Positions 11,728 through 17,508 of a stretch of DNA of 17,508 bases are shown in pieces (within the stretch, counting starts at the first letter, position 1; each line of letters begins with the position of its first letter). Location of the stretch: NCBI GenBank assembly GCA_041487075.1, contig JBGPMO010000004.1, positions 1 to 17,508 of the forward strand. Direction: 5' to 3'. The notes under the pieces were generated by a model. That model searched no databases. It saw nothing but the letters and a program-made list of their open reading frames with translations, and had not been told where the DNA came from. The DNA comes from JBGPMO01 sp041487075. GTDB taxonomy: Bacteria; Patescibacteriota; Minisyncoccia; UBA6257; 1-14-0-10-40-38. A program made the translations under genes and the position numbers.

Positions 11728-12513
11728 TCACACCTTGCGGTGTTTTGTTTTGTAGTGGGGGAGTCCGTCCACCACTTCGATTTCGTAGTCGTTGAAGAGG
11801 TTTGGATAGCGTTCTTGCATGAGTTTGGCGACTTTGCCAAAAACAAGCCGAATTTCCTCTTCTGCTCCGGGATCGGTGCGCATTTCAATGCAGTGTCGGA
11901 TTGTCCGGATATTGCCAGACCAGCCAATTGAGGTGGCAACACCCTCCGGAGCAAATCGGCGCATGAACGAAGTTTTCTTTTTCTTTTCGTCGAATTTCTT
12001 CCCCGGTTCATCAAGGCCGAAATGTTTCGCCATCCAGAGTTGATGTTCTTCTAGTATGCCGAGAACCTTATGCGATCGTTCCATGAGTTCGGGATCGCTT
12101 TGAGCCCACGGCGGAAACCAGAACGGTAAGCGGTCTAGTCGCACGAACCGCATTGATTCTTGTGAAATTCCTACCCCGACGCGGTGCCGTACCAATTCGT
12201 GAGTGAATACGCGGGAAACATCCGCGAAGATAAAATTCACCGAGGAATGTTCCAGCACCGAGCCGTGGCCCACCTCAAGGATGTGCGCGAGGTAGATCTT
12301 GTTTCCTTGCCGTACCTTTGTAACGTTCGGGTTTAATCCCGGCTCCCAACTGCGATAACAGAGACGACCATACTCTTCAGGGAGCAATTCGACTGCCGAC
12401 CCTGTGTCTGACATCCATTCGGGAGCTCCAACGTGTTTGAGAAAGGCCTTAAATCCTTCATCCTCGGACTTTGTTTCGCCGATGATGAAAATCTTCGGTT
12501 CCACGAGCTGCAT
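11728..12513 (-). CDS. thyX: Flavin-dependent thymidylate synthase
   Basis: ThyX makes dTMP from dUMP using methylene-tetrahydrofolate and FAD. Family blocks are visible: GHGSVLEHSSVNF (82-94, cf. the usual GHTSxxEH), FTHELVRHR (103-111), SQESMRFVR (117-125), and the C-terminal NIRTIRHCIEMRTDPGAEEEIR (201-222) that completes the active site. The signature is usually written RHR-x7-S. Here RHR (109-111) is followed by VGVGISQE and then Ser120, one residue longer. The length of 261 aa is slightly above average; a Lys/Glu-rich loop (about 168-182) accounts for part of it. The start is fixed by GAAAGGA 5 bases upstream (12525-12519). It lies 14 bases after the tmk stop, so tmk-thyX form an operon. 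No thyA is in the window. Confidence 0.94.
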   Translation of the reverse strand: MQLVEPKIFIIGETKSEDEGFKAFLKHVGAPEWMSDTGSAVELLPEEYGRLCYRSWEPGLNPNVTKVRQGNKIYLAHILEVGHGSVLEHSSVNFIFADVSRVFTHELVRHRVGVGISQESMRFVRLDRLPFWFPPWAQSDPELMERSHKVLGILEEHQLWMAKHFGLDEPGKKFDEKKKKTSFMRRFAPEGVATSIGWSGNIRTIRHCIEMRTDPGAEEEIRLVFGKVAKLMQERYPNLFNDYEIEVVDGLPHYKTKHRKV

Positions 12514-12527
12514 AAAGATCCTTTCGT

Positions 12528-13148
12528 TCAGGTTTGGCCGGGAATGAGCCGGAGCAGTTTTCGCGAGAGGGCTTCGTTAACCGTTTCCTCATCGCACGAG
12601 GCGTCGATTAAGGCAATGTGATCGAATCGATCCGCAAGTTCGAGATAATTCAAGCGAATCTTCTTCAATGTCTCGAGCTTTGAGAAGTGATCAAAGCCAT
12701 CACCGCGGGCACGAATCCGTTCGATCGCCATTTCTGCAGGTAGATCGAGAAGGAACGTAAAGTGCGGCATAAGGAAGTCGCCTGCAAAGATTTCATCGTG
12801 AAGCGCGGTGAATGCTTTGAGAGGATGGGAAAGCATTCCGTACGCCAGTGTTGAAAGCCAATAGCGATCAGTTACCACAGTTTGCGTCTTTTGTAGCGCG
12901 GGAAGGATGACCATGTGCACATGCGTGCGTCGATCTTCGATAAATAAGCGTTGAAGATCAACAGGAGAAACCATAGGCGATCGGCCTTCAAGTTTGTCTC
13001 GGATGAGACGCCCCGTTGGCCCATTCGTTGGCTCTTCGGTGAGAAGACAACGGTAATTTTCATGGCGAAGCGTATCTGCGATTGTGCGGACCGCGGTCGA
13101 TTTTCCACTACCGTCGATGCCTTCAACGGCGATGAAAAAGCTGGGCAT
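12528..13148 (-). CDS. tmk: Thymidylate kinase
   Basis: Tmk phosphorylates dTMP to dTDP with ATP. The 206-aa protein has the P-loop EGIDGSGKST (9-18), the EEP block LLTEEPTNGPTGRLIRDKL (35-53), the DRY motif VVTDRYWLSTLAYG (91-104), and a LID region with LDLPAEMAIERIRARG (134-149). No Gly- or Arg-rich LID insert is seen, and the P-loop Gly-Ser-Gly follows Asp, as in standard TMPKs. AAAGGAG (13159-13153) is 4 bases before the ATG. It is first in the tmk-thyX operon, which is transcribed away from gatB. A candidate promoter lies in the 94-base divergent gap. ATG-proximal features and full length make this a secure call. Confidence 0.94.
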   Translation of the reverse strand: MPSFFIAVEGIDGSGKSTAVRTIADTLRHENYRCLLTEEPTNGPTGRLIRDKLEGRSPMVSPVDLQRLFIEDRRTHVHMVILPALQKTQTVVTDRYWLSTLAYGMLSHPLKAFTALHDEIFAGDFLMPHFTFLLDLPAEMAIERIRARGDGFDHFSKLETLKKIRLNYLELADRFDHIALIDASCDEETVNEALSRKLLRLIPGQT

Positions 13149-13190
13149 AGAACTCCTTTATGTTTGATGACAAAGAACAAGAGTGTTTTC

Positions 13191-13220
13191 TGTATATCAC
13201 ACTTTCGGAGAGTGCCGCAA
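13191..13220 (-). promoter_or_regulatory. Candidate tmk-thyX promoter
   Basis: Read on the minus strand: TTGCGG (13220-13215), 18 bases, TATACA (13196-13191). The predicted start near 13184 leaves about 36 bases of leader with the Shine-Dalgarno site AAAGGAG at its end. On the plus strand of the same gap, TATGAT (13227-13232) and TATATT (13232-13237) lie 5-10 bases before the gatB ATG. Confidence 0.45.
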
Positions 13221-13242
13221 GTTTGTTATGATATATTTTGTT

Positions 13243-14775
13243 ATGTCCTATATCCCCACCATTGGTCTTGAAATTCATGCAGAGTTGAAGACCGCAACGA
13301 AGATGTTTTGTGCGTGTAAGAATAACTCGGACGAGGCACATCCGAATGTGAATGTCTGCCCGGTGTGTTTGGGGCATCCGGGAGCGCTTCCGGTTGCGAA
13401 TCGGGCAGCCATAGAATCAATCTTAAAAGTTGGCATGGCGCTTGCCGGCGATATTCCGGCAACGTCGAAGTTTGATCGCAAAAATTATTTTTACCCTGAC
13501 CTGCCGAAGGGCTACCAGATTTCACAGTATGATCTACCGCTCGTTTTTGGCGGTGTCTTAAAAGGGGTACGGCTCACCAGGGTGCACTTAGAAGAGGATG
13601 CGGGTAGATTGCTGCATAGCGCAGATCGCAAAGTGCAAAGCGTACCGGAAACAGACGATGCGCGATTGGCGATTCGCGATTTGCAGTCCACGTATGTGGA
13701 CTTTAATAGAGCGGGAGTTCCGCTCATGGAGCTCGTCACCGAACCAGATATTAAAACAGCTGATCAGGCAGTTGAATTTGCTCGTGAGCTTCAATTAATT
13801 CTCCGCTATCTTGGGGTTTCCGATGCCGATATGGAGAAAGGGCAGATGCGAGTAGAGGCAAATGTTTCTTTGCGACAAGCGACAAGCGACAAGGGTAAAC
13901 TCGGCACAAAAGTCGAGGTAAAAAACATAAATTCATTTCGGGCAGTGCATGATGCGATTCAGTATGAATTGAAACGTCAGGAAGAACGTTTGGAGCGTGG
14001 TGAACAGATAGTGCAAGAGACGCGTGGCTGGGACGATGTAAAGCAAATAACCGTTTCACAGCGGATTAAGGAATCAGCGCATGATTACCGTTATTTTTCA
14101 GAGCCGGACATTCCGCCGCTTGATATGTCAAAATTTGACCTCGGTGCCTTGAAGCGAGAAATTCCAGAGCTTCCGGAAGCGAAACGCGTGCGGTTCGCTA
14201 AGGAATTTAAACTGAAGCCGGAGACCGTGGAACTGTTAGTGGCTGACCGCGGCGCTGCAGCATATTTCGAGGAAACGATCTCGGAATTAGAAGCCGAAGA
14301 CAATCAAAATCTTGCTGCCGGAGGCGAGCCTCGCCCGGCTAGCGCAGGGCGGGAAAAAGAAAAGCAGCTCGTGGCGAATTATCTTACCTCCGACCTTCGC
14401 GGGGCTATGGCGGAGCAGGGGATTAGTTTCGCGGAGCTGAAAATCACGCCGAAGAACTTCGCGGATTTAATTGAACTTATCTCGCACGACAAAGTTTCGA
14501 GCCGCACGGCAAAAGATATTTTAGTCAAAATGTTTGAGACGGGCGGAGATCCGCACGAAATTTTAAAGGATCAAGGCCTCCACCAAATCTCTGACGAGGG
14601 TGAGCTTACGGTTTTAGCTCAAAAAATAATTGTAGAGCACCCAGCGGCAGTCGCCGATTTCAAGAAAGGCAAAGAAAACGCGCTCCAGTTCCTTGTGGGT
14701 AAAGCGATGGCAGCATTGAAGGGTAAGGGGAATCCTAGTGTGCTTCAGAAGATTTTTAGAGAAGCGCTTTCATAG
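13243..14775 (+). CDS. gatB: Asp/Glu-tRNA amidotransferase subunit B
   Basis: GatB is the kinase/tRNA-binding subunit of GatCAB. I chose ATG 13243 (MSYIPTIGLEIHAELKT), where homologues begin; the frame is open to an ATG at 13183, but the extra 20 residues are not family-like. The product is 510 aa. The zinc-site cysteines are in MFCAC and VCPVCLGHPGALPVAN. Core blocks include KFDRKNYFYPDLPKGYQISQ, HLEEDAGRLLH, DFNRAGVPLMELVTEPDI, GTKVEVKNINSF, DYRYFSEPDIPP and a C-terminal YqeY-like tail with FLVGKAMA. Three stretches of repeat DNA enlarge variable loops: about residues 127-149, 210-217 and 358-371. There is no Shine-Dalgarno site; -10-like boxes end 5-10 bases before the ATG, so the mRNA may be leaderless. 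Confidence 0.96.
   Translation: MSYIPTIGLEIHAELKTATKMFCACKNNSDEAHPNVNVCPVCLGHPGALPVANRAAIESILKVGMALAGDIPATSKFDRKNYFYPDLPKGYQISQYDLPLVFGGVLKGVRLTRVHLEEDAGRLLHSADRKVQSVPETDDARLAIRDLQSTYVDFNRAGVPLMELVTEPDIKTADQAVEFARELQLILRYLGVSDADMEKGQMRVEANVSLRQATSDKGKLGTKVEVKNINSFRAVHDAIQYELKRQEERLERGEQIVQETRGWDDVKQITVSQRIKESAHDYRYFSEPDIPPLDMSKFDLGALKREIPELPEAKRVRFAKEFKLKPETVELLVADRGAAAYFEETISELEAEDNQNLAAGGEPRPASAGREKEKQLVANYLTSDLRGAMAEQGISFAELKITPKNFADLIELISHDKVSSRTAKDILVKMFETGGDPHEILKDQGLHQISDEGELTVLAQKIIVEHPAAVADFKKGKENALQFLVGKAMAALKGKGNPSVLQKIFREALS
13621..13689 (+). repeat. Inverted heptad cassette (GCAAATC family) inside gatB
   Basis: The left arm is GCAGATC, GCAAAGT, GCAAAGC (13621-13641). The right arm is GCGATTG, GCGATTC, GCGATTT, GCAGTCC (13662-13689), whose complement is of the same family. 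About 20 bases lie between them. In frame, it encodes a segment of about 22 residues between LEEDAGRLLH and YVDFNRAG, where other GatB proteins have only a few residues. Confidence 0.8.
13872..13892 (+). repeat. Heptanucleotide repeat GCGACAA x3 inside gatB
   Basis: There are three exact copies (13872-13878, 13879-13885, 13886-13892). They encode RQATSDK in the loop before GTKVEVKN. The length is 21 bases, so the frame is kept. Confidence 0.88.
14314..14353 (+). repeat. GC-rich palindromic insert inside gatB
   Basis: It contains the perfect inverted repeat GGCGAG-C-CTCGCC (14323-14335) flanked by CCGG and CCCGG. It encodes AAGGEPRPASAGR, a Gly/Pro/Ala/Ser loop just before the C-terminal helical domain. 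Relatives have a much shorter link here. Confidence 0.65.
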
Positions 14776-14803
14776 ACTTTGGTTTGCTTTATTGCAATAA
14801 ATC

Positions 14804-14828
14804 TATAATAATCCATTTACTGATGGAT
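14804..14828 (+). promoter_or_regulatory. -10 box TATAAT and start-site inverted repeat for the gam-like gene
   Basis: A consensus TATAAT is at 14804-14809. The -35 is unclear (TGGTTT with an 18-base spacer or GTTTGC with 16). ATCCAT (14811-14816) and ATGGAT (14823-14828) form an inverted repeat at the predicted start site, which could be an operator or a 5' RNA hairpin. Confidence 0.5.
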
Positions 14829-14871
14829 TGGCCATTGGTAACGTCCTGTCCTTTGAAAGGAGGTTTGCGCC

Positions 14872-15441
14872 GTGAGTAATAAGAAGAAACATATTTCTGA
14901 ACCGAGAAACTTTGATGAATGCAGAGAGTGGGTGTCTGGCATTTCGAATGCCATCGGCATGATTGCCGCGGTTAACTATGATTTAAATGAAGTGATAACG
15001 AACGCGAAGGAGAAGGCGACTCAAGAAGCAACAGCGTACCAGGAAGAGTTGACCGAGCTTGTGCTTGGTCTTCGCAACTACGCGAATGCTCATCGGAGCG
15101 AGCTTACGAGAAATGACGAAGTGAAGACGATTGAAACTCCGGCTGGGAGTTTCGGATGGCGCACAACGCCGCCGTCCGTGGACATTGACGATGAGGAGAC
15201 AGTTCTCGATTTGCTTCTCAAGAATCCTAAATTTTCTTCATTCGTCCGAGTTGTGCGTACTGTGAATCGCGAGGGCATGCTTGCGGATCCGGAGCTTGCG
15301 ACAACCATCAAAGGCGTGGATATTCGCCAACGAGAAGATTTCTTCGTGAGGACGGGCGAAGAGGAAGTGGCGATTGCCCCGCAAGGCCGCAAGCCGAAGA
15401 TTGAACATCCGAAGAAGTCTGAGAAAAAAGCAAGGGCGTGA
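14872..15441 (+). CDS. Phage Mu Gam-like host-nuclease inhibitor family protein
   Basis: Mu Gam binds DNA ends and blocks RecBCD-type exonucleases; it is related to bacterial Ku. The 189-aa protein has the family layout. A long helical N-terminal half (about 35-80) includes KATQEATAYQEELTELVLGL and ANAHRSEL. A compact beta region follows, ETPAGSFGWRTTPPSVDID (cf. GxxGWRxxPPxV), then EETVLDLLL, FVRVVRTVNREGMLADPE and the closing GVDIRQREDFFV. The C-terminal 20 residues are Lys-rich and probably disordered. GTG start: AAAGGAGG (14856-14863) stands 8 bases upstream. It has its own TATAAT box and a strong terminator, and no other phage genes adjoin it. Family call is from recognised motifs; end-binding or anti-nuclease activity is inference. 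Confidence 0.83.
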   Translation: MSNKKKHISEPRNFDECREWVSGISNAIGMIAAVNYDLNEVITNAKEKATQEATAYQEELTELVLGLRNYANAHRSELTRNDEVKTIETPAGSFGWRTTPPSVDIDDEETVLDLLLKNPKFSSFVRVVRTVNREGMLADPELATTIKGVDIRQREDFFVRTGEEEVAIAPQGRKPKIEHPKKSEKKARA

Positions 15442-15465
15442 CGGCTTTTCCCCGACAAAATCTGT

Positions 15466-15499
15466 ATCCCGCAGAGATTTTTCTCTGCGGGATCTTTTA
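15466..15499 (+). terminator. Intrinsic terminator after the gam-like gene
   Basis: A perfect 12-bp stem ATCCCGCAGAGA/TCTCTGCGGGAT with the loop TTTT is followed by CTTTTA. It lies in the short gap before the convergent thrS stop. Confidence 0.93.
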
Positions 15500-15505
15500 T
15501 TTATA

Positions 15506-17254
15506 TTATTTTTTCTCCGCTATTTCTCGCGATAATTTTTCAACGAGTGATCCCAAGCTAATTTCTTCTTGTTTGTTCGTGCGATTACTGCGGAGGTTCA
15601 CGGTTTTCGCATTCATTTCTTTTTCGCCGACCACAAGCGTGTAGGGGATTTTGTCGATTTCAGACTGGCGAATCCGTTTGCCTAAGGTTTCATCTGACGG
15701 CGCAAGCTCTATCCGCATCCCTTTTTCTTCGAAAACTTTCTTCACGCCTTGTGCATAATCGATAAATTTTTCACTCACGGCTAAAATACGCATTTGCAAC
15801 GGCGCCATCCAGAGGGGGAAGTGCCCTGCGGTGTGCTCTATGAGAATCGAGAGAAACCGTTCGAGTGAGCCCATGATTGCCGCGTGAATCATCACAATGT
15901 GTTCAGGTTTGCCTTCTTCATCCATGCACGAGAGATTAAACCGCTCCGGCATATTCATGTCGAGCTGAATGGTTGCCACTTGCCATTCGCGGCCGAGTGA
16001 ATCTTTAGAGACAAAATCAATTTTCGGACCGTAAAATGCCGCCTCACCAATCATCTCTTCAGCTTTTGCTTTCCGTTTTTTTACAAGCACCCGGAGCGCG
16101 TCCTCAGCTTCCTCCCAAATTTTCGGAGAGCCAAGGTATTTTTTCGGTTTCGTTGGATCATGCAGTGAGAGTCGGGGTATAAGGTTTGTGAATCCGCAGG
16201 CGCCATAGAATTCCTCAATAATATCCCAGATTTTTGCCATTTCCTCCGTCATTTGTGATTTGCGGCAGAAAACGTGTGCGTCGTCTTGGGTAATGGAACG
16301 GACGCGTGAGAGTCCCGCGAGTTCACCCGTCTGTTCATCGCGGTATACTTTTGTTGTCGAAGCATAGCGTTGCGGCAGTTCTCGATAGCTCCACTGGCGC
16401 CGCGCGTAGATTTGCGTATGGTGCGGGCAATTCATGGGTTTTATAGCCAAGATATGCCCTTCACGGGTCGTGATACGGAAAAGTTCATCTTTGAATTTAT
16501 CCCAGTGGCCGCTCTTTTCATAAAGCTCTTTTTTAGTGATGTGAGGAATATCCACGCGTTGATAGCCGCGTGCTTTCCGAAGTTCCCAAACAAAATTATC
16601 GAGCACATCGCGAAGCACCGTGCCCTTCGGGGTCCAGAGTGGGAGACCAGGGCCGACGAGTTCGGAAAAGGTAAAGAGATCGAGTTGGGGCCCTAAAACC
16701 TTATGGTCACGTTTTTTCGCTTCTTCGAGCCGCGCAAAATATTCATCGAGTTCTTTTTTTGTTTCGAATGCCACGCCGTAGATGCGGGTAAGTTGCGCGT
16801 TTTTTTCGCTTCCTCGCCAATAGGCGCCTGCAAGATGGGTGAGTTTGAAGGCATCCGGGTTGATCTCTGATGTATTCTTCACATGGCCGCCGCGGCAGAG
16901 ATCTTCAAATACATCACCAGTTCTATATATGGTGAGCGGTTTCTTGTCAGTAGAGAATTCTTCGATGAGATCGAGCTTGAAGGGCTGATTCGCAAATTGC
17001 TTTTTTGCAGTCGCAGGTGTCACCGCTTTGCCGGAGAAAGAGAGTTTTTGCTGGATCAGTTTCCGCATCGCCTGTTCAAGATTCCGGAGGATTTCATCGG
17101 TAATCGGCTTCGAGAATTTAAGGTCGTAATAAAAACCATTCTCGATGGTTGGCCCGATGCCAAGTTTGGTATCCGGAAACTTTTCTAAAACCGCCGCGGC
17201 AAGCAAGTGGGCGAGCGAATGGCGGATAGAATCGATATCTAAATCTTTTTTCAT
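15506..17254 (-). CDS. thrS: Threonyl-tRNA synthetase lacking the TGS domain
   Basis: ThrRS charges tRNA-Thr and edits misacylated serine. The 582-aa protein starts directly in the editing domain: HSLAH (His12, His16) and DLCRGGH (Cys120, His124). The N-terminal TGS domain of about 60 residues found in standard ThrRS is absent. The catalytic core has zinc ligands Cys276 (MNCPHH), His327 (QDDAH) and His457 (MIHAAIMGSLERF), and motif 2 Arg305 (VYRDEQTG). The anticodon-binding domain occupies about 485-582. In the editing motif, the usual RGPH reads RGGH. The start is secure: no further in-frame family sequence precedes it and the dnaE stop is 34 bases upstream. There is no Shine-Dalgarno site. 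It probably follows dnaE on one transcript. Confidence 0.95.
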   Translation of the reverse strand: MKKDLDIDSIRHSLAHLLAAAVLEKFPDTKLGIGPTIENGFYYDLKFSKPITDEILRNLEQAMRKLIQQKLSFSGKAVTPATAKKQFANQPFKLDLIEEFSTDKKPLTIYRTGDVFEDLCRGGHVKNTSEINPDAFKLTHLAGAYWRGSEKNAQLTRIYGVAFETKKELDEYFARLEEAKKRDHKVLGPQLDLFTFSELVGPGLPLWTPKGTVLRDVLDNFVWELRKARGYQRVDIPHITKKELYEKSGHWDKFKDELFRITTREGHILAIKPMNCPHHTQIYARRQWSYRELPQRYASTTKVYRDEQTGELAGLSRVRSITQDDAHVFCRKSQMTEEMAKIWDIIEEFYGACGFTNLIPRLSLHDPTKPKKYLGSPKIWEEAEDALRVLVKKRKAKAEEMIGEAAFYGPKIDFVSKDSLGREWQVATIQLDMNMPERFNLSCMDEEGKPEHIVMIHAAIMGSLERFLSILIEHTAGHFPLWMAPLQMRILAVSEKFIDYAQGVKKVFEEKGMRIELAPSDETLGKRIRQSEIDKIPYTLVVGEKEMNAKTVNLRSNRTNKQEEISLGSLVEKLSREIAEKK

Positions 17255-17288
17255 TTAAAAGCTTTGTTAGCTTGCCACATTCAGTTTT

Positions 17289-17508
17289 TTACAACTCCAC
17301 CGCACTATCGCAAATCAATTTTGTTTCTCCGTTTCTAAGCGACATTTTACCGACAATCAAAACGGCGCCGTTTTCTTTCCACGCTACTCCATACTTTATG
17401 AGGGTATCAGGAAATACGACTACTTCCAAGTTATTATCAAAATCCTCGATGCGGGCGAAGAGCATTGGTTTGCCGCTCTTGGTTACGATGCGGTTAATCT
17501 TTTGTACC
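17289..17508 (-). CDS. dnaE: DNA polymerase III alpha subunit, C-terminal end (partial)
   Basis: An open frame on the minus strand enters from the right edge and stops with TAA at 17291-17289, giving about 72 residues. The sequence reads INRIVTKSGKPMLFARIEDF, then LEVVVFPDTL, WKENGAVLIVGKMS and GETKLICDSAVEL. These are the signature strands of the OB-fold near the C-terminus of DnaE (TKxGxPMxFxxLED, EVVVFPD, VxGKxxxRxGExKLI). This domain binds single-stranded DNA near the replicative polymerase active site. The gene ends right after this fold, without the further C-terminal tau-binding region of long DnaE proteins. thrS follows 34 bases downstream. Confidence 0.87.
   Translation of the reverse strand, partial: VQKINRIVTKSGKPMLFARIEDFDNNLEVVVFPDTLIKYGVAWKENGAVLIVGKMSLRNGETKLICDSAVEL

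Noticed and set aside
13183..13242. N-terminal extension of gatB to 13183
   Set aside because: The 20 extra residues overlap the divergent promoter region and precede the normal GatB start (MSYIPTIGLEIHAELKT).

Overview
The window looks like a piece of a reduced bacterial genome of the Candidate Phyla Radiation (Patescibacteria), probably Parcubacteria-like. The reasons are: a single-chain phenylalanyl-tRNA synthetase of the mitochondrial type, a threonyl-tRNA synthetase without its TGS domain, reliance on GatA/GatB, small conserved proteins of a style common in those genomes, and single-gene transcription units. This placement is inference; no 16S gene is present. All genes read through in the standard code.

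Layout from left to right: gatA (5' truncated by the window edge), two small membrane-protein genes, tRNA-Asp (-), a laccase-domain (PgeF/YfiH-like) gene, murD (-), two CAT-anticodon tRNAs (initiator-like, then elongator), a zinc-ribbon gene, a small conserved gene plus pheS, a strict 18-bp-period repeat array ending in a terminator, gyrB, secE-nusG-rplK, a dCTP-deaminase-family gene, tmk-thyX (-), gatB, a Mu Gam-like gene, thrS (-) and the 3' end of dnaE (-).

Two kinds of gene are interleaved. Ten core or conserved genes whose starts can be seen (1354 gene, murD, 5260 gene, pheS, gyrB, secE, nusG, rplK, gatB, thrS) have no Shine-Dalgarno sequence, and several have a -10-like box so close to the ATG that the mRNA would be leaderless or nearly so. 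Seven others (1934 gene, pgeF-like, zinc ribbon, dcd, thyX, tmk, gam-like) all have a clear AGGAGG-type site. Every unit they form ends in a strong hairpin, and several encode functions often carried by phages. They look like self-contained cassettes set between core operons. The dcd, thyX and tmk genes together cover most of dCTP-to-dTDP synthesis.

The points most worth a second look are: (1) the 6857-7099 array of two alternating conserved 9-mers separated by variable 9-mers; (2) the mitochondrial-type monomeric PheRS; (3) heptanucleotide repeat cassettes, often with inverted arms, placed in frame inside gatA and gatB and also between nusG and rplK; (4) the SD/no-SD split between accessory and core genes; (5) an inverted copy of the tRNA-Asp T-arm just downstream of that tRNA.
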